Source: Anaerolineae bacterium (lineage in GTDB: Bacteria > Chloroflexota > Anaerolineae > DRVO01). From it: a DNA stretch of 64,000 nt. The notes beneath the pieces were generated by a model that was not told the origin of the DNA, did not search any database, and saw only the letters and a list, made by a program, of their open reading frames with translations. Shown piece by piece: positions 1 to 7,098 of this stretch. Each line of letters opens with the position of its first letter. The first letter of the stretch is position 1. The DNA lies in the NCBI GenBank assembly GCA_013178015.1, contig JABLXR010000018.1, forward strand, positions 55,864 through 119,863, read 5' to 3'. A program made the translations under genes and the position numbers.

Positions 1-406
1 CCTTCTGGTTGAAGGGGTAGAAGCGATGGGTGAACCCTACCATGAGCTGGACGCCGGCCTTGTCGGCGGCGGCGATCATCTCGTCGGCCTCTTCCAGAGT
101 GACTGCCATGGGCTTCTCGCACAGCACGTGCTTGCCGGCGGCAGCTGCCGCAATGGTCTGCTCGGCGTGCAGATAGTTGGGAGTGCATACGCTCACGGCT
201 TGGATGTCGTCTCGTGCCAGAAGCTCGGCGTAGTCGCTGTAGACGTGGGGCACCCCGAAACGGACGGCGACCTCCTGGGCCCGGTCCGGGTCAACGTCGG
301 CTACGGCCACCAGCCGGGCTTGAGGGTGGCTGGCGTAGTTGGGCAGGTGTGCCTCCTGGGCGATGGCTCCACATCCGATGACGCCTATTCCGATGGTTCC
401 CTCCAT
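1..406 (-). CDS. Gfo/Idh/MocA family oxidoreductase, 3' end outside window
   Basis: Only the first 135 residues lie in the window. They form a Rossmann NAD(P)-binding domain: the dinucleotide motif GVIGCGAIAQ is at residues 7-16 and the family signature GKHVLCEKPMA is near residue 92, where the lysine is the expected catalytic residue. These enzymes oxidise or reduce sugars, inositols and related polyols with NAD(P). The start at 406 has AGGAGG six bases upstream. It is the last of three related genes in one leftward operon, 60 bp behind its neighbour, which suggests one pathway for an unusual sugar. The substrate cannot be read from sequence. Confidence 0.9.
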   Translation of the reverse strand, partial: MEGTIGIGVIGCGAIAQEAHLPNYASHPQARLVAVADVDPDRAQEVAVRFGVPHVYSDYAELLARDDIQAVSVCTPNYLHAEQTIAAAAAGKHVLCEKPMAVTLEEADEMIAAADKAGVQLMVGFTHRFYPFNQK

Positions 407-436
407 ACGTACCTCCTAGTGCACGTGCGCGCCGCC

Positions 437-459
437 CCCCTGACGGACGCCGTCAGGGG
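437..459 (-). other. Intercistronic hairpin between two oxidoreductase genes
   Basis: CCCCTGACGG and CCGTCAGGGG form a perfect 10-bp stem with a 3-nt loop in the 60-bp gap between the second and third genes of the operon. No T-tract follows in the direction of transcription, so partial termination or mRNA stabilisation is more likely than full termination. Confidence 0.55.
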
Positions 460-466
460 CCGACGG

Positions 467-1456
467 CTACTCCAGCGGCAGGTCCACAGCGGCTCCCGTC
501 TCGCCGGCGCGGTAGGCGGCCAGGGCCACCTCTAGCGCCCGCAGCCCGTCTTCTCCCGTTACGCAGGGGGATCGGTCGGCGGCGACGGTGTCCGCGAAAT
601 CGCGGATGAGGGCCAGGTTGGTGTCGCTGCCCCACGGTACCCAGGAGACGCCGTCGAGGGCGTCGCTGTAGAGGCAGACCTCCTGGGCAGTCATGTGGAG
701 CTGGAGCCATCCGCGCTCGCCCACGATCTCCATGGTGACGTCGCCCCAGGTGGGATAGACCTCGGGCCGGGACCAGCTGGCATCCAGAGTGCCGAAGATG
801 CCGTTCTCGAGCCGGAAGCTGATCAGCCCCGAGTCGTCTACGCCTTCGTCCCAGAGCAGATCGTGGCCGATCTCGGCGTAGACGCGTCTCACCGGCGAGC
901 CCCAGAACCAGTTCACCAGGTCCATGACGTGAACGGTGTGGTCTATCACCGCCCCGCCTCCGGCCAGCTCGCGGTCGGTGAACCAGCCGCCGGGCATCTG
1001 CCCCCGGTTGGTGCTCTTGAGCCCGTAGATGTCGCCCAGCTGCCGCTGGTCCAGGGCCCGCTTGACGGCCTGCACCGCGGGGGAGTAGCGGCAGGGGAAG
1101 GCGATCATGAGCTTGACGCCGGCCTCATGGCACAGGCGGATCATCTCGCGCCCATCGGCCATGGTGGTGGCGATGGGCTTCTCGCAGAGAACGTGCACCC
1201 CGGCCTGGGCGGCCAGGCGGGCGAGAGGCAAGTGCTTGACGTTCTCGGAAGTGATGATGGCGCCGTCCAGGCCGGCCGCCAGCAGAGGCTCATATTCGGG
1301 GTAGAACTCCACACCGTACTGAGAGGCGGCCTCTCGTCCACGCTCGGCGTCCTCATCGGCGATGCCGGCGAGCTCGACCTCAGGCAGCCGGCGCAGGCAG
1401 TCGGCGTAGGCGGGAGCGTGCACGTGGGCGAAGCTCAGTATCCCTATGCGGGTCAT
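467..1456 (-). CDS. Gfo/Idh/MocA family oxidoreductase
   Basis: This 329-residue protein has the family's usual length. The N-terminal Rossmann domain is slightly unusual, with GILSFAHVHAPAY in place of the classic GxGxxG, a variant seen in some family members. The catalytic-lysine signature HVLCEKPIATT is near residue 89, followed by the C-terminal alpha/beta domain with GGAVIDHTVHVMDL, the expected active-site His/Asp segment. AGGGAG lies before the ATG. It sits 11 bp behind the upstream oxidoreductase gene and is surely co-transcribed with it. It probably acts on a sugar or sugar acid with NAD(P); the exact substrate is unknown. Confidence 0.88.
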   Translation of the reverse strand: MTRIGILSFAHVHAPAYADCLRRLPEVELAGIADEDAERGREAASQYGVEFYPEYEPLLAAGLDGAIITSENVKHLPLARLAAQAGVHVLCEKPIATTMADGREMIRLCHEAGVKLMIAFPCRYSPAVQAVKRALDQRQLGDIYGLKSTNRGQMPGGWFTDRELAGGGAVIDHTVHVMDLVNWFWGSPVRRVYAEIGHDLLWDEGVDDSGLISFRLENGIFGTLDASWSRPEVYPTWGDVTMEIVGERGWLQLHMTAQEVCLYSDALDGVSWVPWGSDTNLALIRDFADTVAADRSPCVTGEDGLRALEVALAAYRAGETGAAVDLPLE

Positions 1457-1467
1457 CTCTGCACTCC

Positions 1468-2460
1468 CTATATGGATAACGGCTGGAGAGCCACCGGGGT
1501 TCCGGTCAGAGCCGACTGGCGGGCCGCATTGGCCACCTGCACGGCGGCCATGGCATCCAGGGGCGTGACCAGGAACTCGTCGCCCGTCTGCAGGCAGCGG
1601 TAGAAGTGCTGGACCTCCCGGGCGTAAGGGCTGTCCTCGGGGAAGAGGGGGCTGGAGGGCACCACCACCCCCGCGGGACCGGACTCCTGCTCCTTCAGCT
1701 GGAGCTGGAGGGGCGCCGTCCGGGCGCTATCGAAGGTGAGCAGGCCGGCGTCCCCGGCGATGTCGTAGGCGGTGCGGAACCCGGCCGGGTAGGCCCAGCT
1801 ACCCTCGATGTGGGCCATAGCCCCGCTGGTGAAGCGCAGGGTGACCAGGGCGTAGTCGGCGTCCGGGCCCAGATGGCGTTGGCAGTAGACCCGCTCGACG
1901 TCACCGGCCAGCCAGCGGGCGTAGTCGTAGTCGTGCACCATGAGGTCGAGGAGGACGCCGCCGGAGCGGTACTCCTCTACGAACCACTGCCGGGGGCCGG
2001 TGCCCGGGTGGGCGCCCCCACGGGTCAGGCGGATGACGCCTACCTTCCCGATGGCGCCTTCATCAGTGAGCCGCTTGGCGGTGGCGTATTCGGGGAAGAA
2101 GCGCACCACCTGGGCCACGAAGAGCCGCACGCCGTTGGCCTCGGCGGCCCGGATCATGTCGCCGCAGCCGTCCACCGTCAGAGACATGGGCTTCTCGCAG
2201 ATCACGTGCTTTCCCGCCTGGAGGGCGGCTATGGCCACCTCTCGGTGGGTGTAGGTGGGGGTGCACACGTCCACGATGTCGGCCGCATCCAGGAGGGCCT
2301 CCCGACTGGCGAAGGCGGCGACCTCGAACCTGTCGGCGGCTTGCTGCGCTGTCCGGGGCTCCAGGTCGAAGAAGCCCACCAGCTGTGCCTCGGTGGTGCG
2401 CCAGGCGTAGGCGTGCGCTCCACCCATGGTACCTGCGCCGACGATGCCGACTCGTCTCAT
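1468..2460 (-). CDS. Gfo/Idh/MocA family oxidoreductase, first gene of operon
   Basis: This 330-residue NAD(P)-dependent oxidoreductase begins MRRVGIVGAGTMGG, a clear GxGxxG dinucleotide fold. The signature GKHVICEKPMS is near residue 90 and GGVLLDLMVHDYDYA near residue 170 carries the active-site Asp/His. I chose the ATG at 2460 because GGAGG lies six bases upstream; an in-frame TTG at 2475 would put that ribosome site inside the gene. It is the promoter-proximal gene of the three-gene operon. Three paralogues in a row suggest successive redox steps on one polyol, but no kinase, isomerase or transporter adjoins them to name it. Confidence 0.9.
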   Translation of the reverse strand: MRRVGIVGAGTMGGAHAYAWRTTEAQLVGFFDLEPRTAQQAADRFEVAAFASREALLDAADIVDVCTPTYTHREVAIAALQAGKHVICEKPMSLTVDGCGDMIRAAEANGVRLFVAQVVRFFPEYATAKRLTDEGAIGKVGVIRLTRGGAHPGTGPRQWFVEEYRSGGVLLDLMVHDYDYARWLAGDVERVYCQRHLGPDADYALVTLRFTSGAMAHIEGSWAYPAGFRTAYDIAGDAGLLTFDSARTAPLQLQLKEQESGPAGVVVPSSPLFPEDSPYAREVQHFYRCLQTGDEFLVTPLDAMAAVQVANAARQSALTGTPVALQPLSI

Positions 2461-2525
2461 CAGTTGCCTCCGCAAGCCAACCCACCGAGACGGGCTGGGT
2501 CGGTGCCGTTTGGTGCTGCGCCGGG

Positions 2526-2554
2526 ATTATAGTGACGAGGGTCTCAGCCGACAA
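2526..2554 (-). promoter_or_regulatory. Sigma-A promoter of the oxidoreductase operon
   Basis: On the minus strand TTGTCG (2554-2549), a 17-bp spacer and a perfect TATAAT (2531-2526) lie about 65 bp upstream of the start at 2460. Spacing and sequence match the sigma-70 consensus well. Confidence 0.75.
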
Positions 2555-2735
2555 CCGGCGAGGGGGGACAACGGGAGGGGGTGACGGGCAGAAGGTGAGA
2601 GGGGGGTTGGGGAGCCGGACGCAGGATGGGATCGGGTTGGGGACCGGCTGGCCGAGTGGCTGCATGTAGCGGGCGTGTTTCGCTCCCTTGCAAGGAGTCA
2701 GCGCCCCCAAGGCGCGGGGGTGCTGATCGGGGCCT

Positions 2736-2761
2736 GCTCGCGCGTAGGCGCGCGAGCTTTT
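2736..2761 (+). terminator. Intrinsic terminator without an assigned transcript
   Basis: A 9-bp GC-rich stem, a 4-nt loop TAGG and a TTTT tail read on the plus strand. No annotated plus-strand gene precedes it. It may end a small RNA from 2560-2735 or insulate the following Fur operon. Confidence 0.6.
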
Positions 2762-2910
2762 CGGGTTGGGGGGATTCGGGAGCGATGCACGATCGGCCCG
2801 GGGGGTCGGGTCGGACCGGGTGCGCCCCAGATGGTCGGTCAAGCGACCGGCGAACGGACAGGGGCCCACGCCGCGGTGTGCTCCCTAGGCATATCCGGCT
2901 CGCGGCGCAG

Positions 2911-2957
2911 TTGACAGGCGAAGACTGTGCCGGCATAGTTGAGACCGAGTCTCAACT
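2911..2957 (+). promoter_or_regulatory. Promoter with overlapping Fur-family operator
   Basis: TTGACA (2911-2916), a 17-bp spacer and CATAGT (2934-2939) form the promoter of the Fur-family gene. A perfect inverted repeat, AGTTGAGAC-CGA-GTCTCAACT (2937-2957), starts inside the -10 box and covers the transcription start. This is the expected position for autorepression by the metal-sensing regulator encoded next, which would also control the transporter genes. Confidence 0.75.
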
Positions 2958-2969
2958 GGAGAGACGCAC

Positions 2970-3473
2970 GTGAATGGTTCGTTGGAAGAGCGGTTGCGCC
3001 AGGCGGGACACCGCGTCACCGGAGCCAGGGTGGCAGTCCTGGAGGCCATGCAGGAGGCGCCTCCAGGCCAGCACTTCCGGCCTGGCCAGTTGCTTCGGCT
3101 CGGTCGCCGCCGGCACCGAGGGTTGAGTCGGGCGACGGTGTATCGCACCCTGGAGTTACTGACCTCACTGGGGCTTCTGCGCCCCATCTACCTCGGCCAC
3201 GCGGACCGCTGCTACATCCGGTCGGACGAGGGCCACCATCACGTCATCTGTTCCGGGTGCGGTCGGGTGGTGGGATTTGAGGAGTGTGTGACCAAGGAAT
3301 TGGAGGGCCGGCTGGCCCGGCGGCTTGGCTTCGCCATTCAGGGGCACCTGCTGGAGTTCTATGGCCTCTGTGGCGCCTGTCAGAATCCAGGAAGCATGCT
3401 GGTCTCCGCCCATGCGCCGGAGGCAGCCGCCACCAGCCAATCAAGCGGGGAGGGCTGTTATGCTCACCGTTAG
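2970..3473 (+). CDS. Fur-family metal-responsive repressor (Zur-like)
   Basis: This 167-residue protein has an N-terminal winged helix (about 1-83, recognition segment LSRATVYRTLELL), the His-rich hinge HHHVIC at 89-94, and two CxxC pairs (C94/C97 and C134/C137) that bind the structural zinc in Fur, Zur and PerR proteins. The start is GTG at 2970 with GGAGAG upstream. It overlaps the substrate-binding-protein gene by 14 bp. Co-transcription with a zinc-type ABC transporter argues for Zur; Mur or Fur cannot be excluded. A perfect operator palindrome lies in its own promoter. The last 25 residues are a polar tail beyond the family core. Confidence 0.88.
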   Translation: MNGSLEERLRQAGHRVTGARVAVLEAMQEAPPGQHFRPGQLLRLGRRRHRGLSRATVYRTLELLTSLGLLRPIYLGHADRCYIRSDEGHHHVICSGCGRVVGFEECVTKELEGRLARRLGFAIQGHLLEFYGLCGACQNPGSMLVSAHAPEAAATSQSSGEGCYAHR

Positions 3474-4407
3474 TGCGACGAGCCGATGGGCTTCTGCTGG
3501 ACTTCTCTGGGCCGTGGTGCTGATCCTCCTGACGGGCTGCAGGGCCGCTGGCGGGTTGCAGGCGGCGACTGCTGCTGCTCCTGCTTCCGATAAGTTGGCG
3601 GTGGTAGCTACCACCAACATCGTCGGAGACGTAGTGGCTGCGGTGGGCGGCGAGGCGATAGACCTAGTCGTGCTCATGCCCTTGGGCGCTGACCCACACG
3701 CCTTCGAACCCACACCCCGGGATCTGGCCGCCGTAGCTGCCGCCGACCTGGTGTTCATCAACGGAGCCGGCCTGGAAGCCAACCTGGAGCCATCGGTGCG
3801 CAGCGCTGCCACCGGTCCGGTGGTTGCCCTGTCGGAGGCCGTTCCATTGCGGAGGCTGGATGAGGGGCACCCCGAGGGAGACGCCGACCCCCACGTCTGG
3901 CTGGATCCGACCCGGGTGCTTCTCTGGGTGGACCGCATCGAGGCGGCGCTGACGGAGCAAGATCCGGACCGGGCGGAGGTGTACTCCGCCAACGCCGAGA
4001 TGTACCGAAAGCAGTTGCGAGAGCTGGACACCTGGATCGCGGAGCAGGTGGCGAAGATACCGCCTGAGCGGCGCAAGCTGGTGACGGATCATCAGGTCTT
4101 CGGGTACTTCGCCGAACGCTATGGGTTCGAGCAGGTGGGAGCGCTGATGCCCGGGTTCAGCACCCTGGCGGAGCCCTCGGCCCGGGAGGTAGCCGAACTG
4201 GAGCGCAGGCTCGTTGAGCTGGACGTGCCGGCGGTATTCGTGGGTTCCACAGTGAACCCTATGCTAGCCGAGCGCCTGGCTGGGGACACCGGGGTGAAGG
4301 TGGTGGTCCTGTATACCGGTTCGCTGAGCGGGCCGGGAGGCCCGGCAGAAACCTACCTGGACCTGATGCGCTTCAACGTGACCGCCATGGTCGCGGCGCT
4401 GCGGTAG
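3460..4407 (+). CDS. znuA: Zinc/manganese ABC transporter substrate-binding lipoprotein
   Basis: This is the cluster A-I metal-binding protein that captures Zn or Mn outside the membrane. The start at 3460 follows GGGGAGGG and yields a lipoprotein signal ending LLTGC with the lipidated Cys at 27; upstream in-frame codons lie inside the regulator gene. Ligand histidines are at H80 (ADPH), H145 (DPHVW) and H211 (TDHQVF). His rather than Glu at the third site favours zinc. The usual fourth ligand, an Asp in a YTDSL-type motif, is Gly287 here (YTGSLSG). No long His-rich loop is present. 315 residues. Zinc is the best guess for substrate. Confidence 0.88.
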   Translation: MLTVSATSRWASAGLLWAVVLILLTGCRAAGGLQAATAAAPASDKLAVVATTNIVGDVVAAVGGEAIDLVVLMPLGADPHAFEPTPRDLAAVAAADLVFINGAGLEANLEPSVRSAATGPVVALSEAVPLRRLDEGHPEGDADPHVWLDPTRVLLWVDRIEAALTEQDPDRAEVYSANAEMYRKQLRELDTWIAEQVAKIPPERRKLVTDHQVFGYFAERYGFEQVGALMPGFSTLAEPSAREVAELERRLVELDVPAVFVGSTVNPMLAERLAGDTGVKVVVLYTGSLSGPGGPAETYLDLMRFNVTAMVAALR

Positions 4408-4418
4408 GAGAGAGGACG

Positions 4419-5231
4419 ATGGTAGGGATTCTACGGCGTCCGATCGCCCACCAGGTAGGGTCAGCGGTCCTGGAAGTGACCAACCTGACGGTTCGTTACG
4501 GTGATGTGATTGCGCTTGAGGACGTCAGCTTCGAAGTGACCCTAGGTGAGCAGGTAGCCGTGGTGGGCCCCAACGGATCCGGCAAGAGCACTCTGTTGAT
4601 GGCAGTTGCAGGGCTGATCCCGCCGGCGCGGGGTCGGGTTCAGGTCTTCGGCTCTGGCCCCGCCGGACACTGCTGTATCGCCTACGTGCCTCAGCGGACC
4701 CAAGTGGACTGGACGTTTCCGGTCTCGGTAGCGGATGTAGTGATGATGGGCCGGACCAGGCACGTGGGCTGGCTGCGCTGGCCTGGCCGGGCCGATCGCG
4801 AGATGGTGGAGCAGAGCCTGCAGACGGTAGGCCTGGCTCACCTGGCGGAGCGCCAGATTGGAGAGCTGTCGGGCGGTCAGAGGCAGCGAGCGTTCATCGC
4901 CCGAGCCCTGGCGCAGGAGGCGCGGCTGATGCTCCTGGACGAGCCACTCGCCGGGCTGGACTGGCCCTCGCAGCAAGAGGTTTTGGAGGTTCTGGGAGAG
5001 CTCCGGCCCCGGGGAGTGACTGTGCTCTTTAGCACCCACAACCTCAACCTGGCGAGCGAACGTTTCGACCGGGTGCTGTTGCTGAACCGGAGGCTGGTGG
5101 CGGCAGGCAGGCCTGAGGAGGTCCTGACCTCAGACCGGCTGTACCGGGCCTACGGCGATCAGATTCACCTGACCCCTTTGGCAGACAAGGGCATCCTGGA
5201 CGAGTGCTGCGAAGGGCGGGAGTATGAGTGA
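4419..5231 (+). CDS. znuC: Zinc/manganese ABC transporter ATP-binding protein
   Basis: This 270-residue ATPase powers the metal importer. It has Walker A GPNGSGKST near residue 50, Q-loop YVPQR, the signature LSGGQ, Walker B LMLLDEP and the switch histidine in STHN. FPVSVADVVMMGR after the Q-loop is typical of the Mn/Zn/Fe chelate subfamily. About 15 extra residues precede the first beta strand. GAGAGGA lies upstream of the start. The gene follows the binding protein by 11 bp and overlaps the permease by 8 bp, so the proteins are probably translated together. Confidence 0.93.
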   Translation: MVGILRRPIAHQVGSAVLEVTNLTVRYGDVIALEDVSFEVTLGEQVAVVGPNGSGKSTLLMAVAGLIPPARGRVQVFGSGPAGHCCIAYVPQRTQVDWTFPVSVADVVMMGRTRHVGWLRWPGRADREMVEQSLQTVGLAHLAERQIGELSGGQRQRAFIARALAQEARLMLLDEPLAGLDWPSQQEVLEVLGELRPRGVTVLFSTHNLNLASERFDRVLLLNRRLVAAGRPEEVLTSDRLYRAYGDQIHLTPLADKGILDECCEGREYE

Positions 5232-6087
5232 TCTGTCCGACCTGCTGCTGGAGCCGCTGCGTTACAGCTTCATGCTGCGGGGGCTGGTGGCTGTGGTTCT
5301 GGTGGGGCTGACCTCGGCGGTGGTCGGTTCCTACGTGGTGCTGCGCCGGATGGCCTTCTTCGGGGACGCGCTGGCCCACGCCATCCTCCCCGGGGTGGCC
5401 ATCGGCTACATCGTCGGCGGTGGGGAGCGAGGAGTGCTCTTCTGGTGGGGGCTGTTGGCGGCGGTAGTGACGTCTGTGGCCATCGGAGCGGTGACGCGGG
5501 GCGGACAGGTGAAGGAGGACGCCGCCATAGGCATCATCTTCGCCGGCATGTTCGCTCTGGGCATCGCCATCATGTCCACAGCTCGCAGCTACGCCGTGGA
5601 CCTGGCCCACTTCCTGTTCGGGAACGTACTGGGAGTGGCAGCTGCCGACCTGGCCCGCACCGCAGCGGTGGCCTTCGTGGTCCTGGTGGTGACGGCCCTG
5701 TTCTACAAGGAGTTCTTGCTCCTGTCTTTCGACAGCACCCTGGCAATCACCCTACGGCTCCCGGTGCGATTCCTGGACAATCTCCTCCTCATTCTGGTGG
5801 CGGTCACCATCGTGGCTTCGCTGCAGACGGTGGGCGTGGCTCTCATGGTAGCCATGCTGGTGGCGCCAGCGACGACGGGGTTCCTGCTGGCTCGCCGGCT
5901 GCCGGGCATGATGGCGGTGGCAGCGGCCGTGGGGGCCGCGTCGGGGATCGTGGGGCTGTACCTGTCCTACTACGCCGCCATCGCCTCGGGGGCGGCCATC
6001 GTGCTGGTGTCCATTGCCGCCTTCCTGCTAGCGTTCCTGTTCTCGCCCCGGAAGGGCTGGTTCTGGCGGCACTCGGCGGTAGGATAG
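5224..6087 (+). CDS. znuB: Zinc/manganese ABC transporter permease
   Basis: This 287-residue integral membrane protein of the ABC-3 family has about eight or nine predicted helices. The conserved segment GDALAHAILPGVAIGY near residues 46-61 and the cytoplasmic coupling segment near STLAITLRLPVRFLDNLLL are typical of ZnuB/MntB permeases. Its ATG lies within the end of the ATPase gene. It is the last gene of the regulator-binding protein-ATPase-permease operon; a CGCTGAT-rich repeat follows. Confidence 0.92.
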   Translation: MSDLSDLLLEPLRYSFMLRGLVAVVLVGLTSAVVGSYVVLRRMAFFGDALAHAILPGVAIGYIVGGGERGVLFWWGLLAAVVTSVAIGAVTRGGQVKEDAAIGIIFAGMFALGIAIMSTARSYAVDLAHFLFGNVLGVAAADLARTAAVAFVVLVVTALFYKEFLLLSFDSTLAITLRLPVRFLDNLLLILVAVTIVASLQTVGVALMVAMLVAPATTGFLLARRLPGMMAVAAAVGAASGIVGLYLSYYAAIASGAAIVLVSIAAFLLAFLFSPRKGWFWRHSAVG

Positions 6088-6089
6088 GA

Positions 6090-6126
6090 CGCTGATGGCG
6101 CTGATGAGGCGCAGATCTGCGCTGAT
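6090..6126. repeat. CGCTGAT repeat cluster with a 14-bp palindrome
   Basis: CGCTGAT occurs at 6090, 6099 and 6120. Between them lies the perfect palindrome GCGCAGATCTGCGC (6109-6122). A related stretch with CGCTGA and CGCTGAT occurs at 27816-27833, also directly downstream of a gene, suggesting a short interspersed repeat family. Confidence 0.45.
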
Positions 6127-6203
6127 CAGAAAGAGATGGCAAGGGAAGGTCGGCTGGGGACAGAGTAGCATGGGCGCCATCAACGTTCCATTCACCCCGA
6201 AGT

Positions 6204-6233
6204 TTGACGGTGCCAATGGGCTGCTGTTAGCAT
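6204..6233 (+). promoter_or_regulatory. Promoter placing the GNAT start codon at the +1 site
   Basis: TTGACG (6204-6209), an 18-bp spacer and TAGCAT (6228-6233) predict transcription start at about 6239-6241. The ATG of the next gene is at 6241 and has no ribosome-binding sequence, so the mRNA may be leaderless. Confidence 0.55.
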
Positions 6234-6240
6234 CGCGGTC

Positions 6241-7098
6241 ATGGCTCAACGCTGGGTACTGACGGAAACCGAAGTCAGGCCGGCGACCCCCGAGGACGTC
6301 GACGAACTACGGCTGCTGGTGGCCTGGAGCGAGCGGGGCCACTTGCGTTTCCAGACCTCAAGGATGGCTCAGATTGTACAGGCTGGGCTCATCCAGACGG
6401 TGCATCAGGGCGGTCGGATGGCCGGGTTCTTCTACGTCACTATGGACAATCCCAACAGCTCCGTGCGCGGGCTGGTGGTACGGCCCGGGTACCAGACTCC
6501 CGCAGTGCTAGAGCCGGCCATGGAGTGGATCGTGTCTGCCGGTGCGGCGTTGGGCTCGCTCAGTGTCGTCTTCATCGGGGACGATCGCTGGCTGGTGCCT
6601 CACCTTCAGCGCGCTGGTTTCGAGCGCGCGGGAGAGATCGTGGGCCTGCATCGCCCAGGGTCTTTCCTGCCCGTAGAGGGCAATGTGTCCTGTCGCGTGC
6701 GTCCGGCGGCCTCGGCCGATGTGGATCAGGTAGTGGAGGTGGACTGGTCCGCCTTCGAGGGGCCGTGGCAGAACGGCCGACAGACTACGCTGGAGTTCCT
6801 GGCCCAGATGCCGTACTTCCTGGTGGCAGAGCAAGATGGACGCCTGCTGGGCTACGTGTGTGGCACCAACCAGGGCCGTTCGGGGCACATCGTCCGCCTG
6901 GCGGTGCGGCGTGAGGCCCAGAGACGGGGAATCGGCACTCGGCTGCTCCGGGAGGTGCTGCAGCGGATGGCCGCCGCAGGAGCACGCGCTCTCTCGCTGA
7001 ACACCCAGCGCGAGAATGTCCAATCGCAGGCGTTCTACCGCGCCCTGGGCTTCACGCTGACGCGCCGGCCCACCTCGGTCTATCGCTACCACTTCTAG
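6241..7098 (+). CDS. Tandem GNAT-domain N-acetyltransferase
   Basis: This 285-residue protein has two GNAT folds. The first (about 10-140) is degenerate. The second (about 145-285) carries the acetyl-CoA pyrophosphate loop RREAQRRGIGTRLL and the later NxxAxxFYxxLGF motif (NVQSQAFYRALGF). Such enzymes move an acetyl group from acetyl-CoA to an amine on a small molecule, antibiotic, peptide or protein; the substrate is unknown here. No Shine-Dalgarno lies before the ATG and the promoter suggests a leaderless transcript. Its stop overlaps the convergent sigma-factor stop by 4 bp. Confidence 0.85.
   Translation: MAQRWVLTETEVRPATPEDVDELRLLVAWSERGHLRFQTSRMAQIVQAGLIQTVHQGGRMAGFFYVTMDNPNSSVRGLVVRPGYQTPAVLEPAMEWIVSAGAALGSLSVVFIGDDRWLVPHLQRAGFERAGEIVGLHRPGSFLPVEGNVSCRVRPAASADVDQVVEVDWSAFEGPWQNGRQTTLEFLAQMPYFLVAEQDGRLLGYVCGTNQGRSGHIVRLAVRREAQRRGIGTRLLREVLQRMAAAGARALSLNTQRENVQSQAFYRALGFTLTRRPTSVYRYHF

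Larger units (their letters stand above)
2461..2910. other. G-rich intergenic region with an orphan intrinsic terminator
   Basis: The space between the divergent oxidoreductase and Fur operons holds no convincing gene. The stretch 2560-2640 is rich in runs of G on the plus strand. AGCGCCCCC (2699-2707) can pair with GGGGGTGCT downstream. At 2736-2757 GCTCGCGCG and CGCGCGAGC form a 9-bp stem with a 4-nt loop, followed by TTTT at 2758-2761: a textbook plus-strand terminator with no gene upstream of it. A small plus-strand RNA ending at 2761 is possible, but I found no good promoter for it. Confidence 0.45.

Noticed and set aside
26..535. Long open frames opposite known genes, for example 26-535 plus strand
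   Set aside because: They are antisense shadows in GC-rich coding DNA, with no family match and no ribosome site.
2644..2700. A tRNA-like string (GGCCGAGTGGCTGCA) in the intergenic region
   Set aside because: Only a D-arm-like piece is present; no acceptor or T-arm pairing was found.
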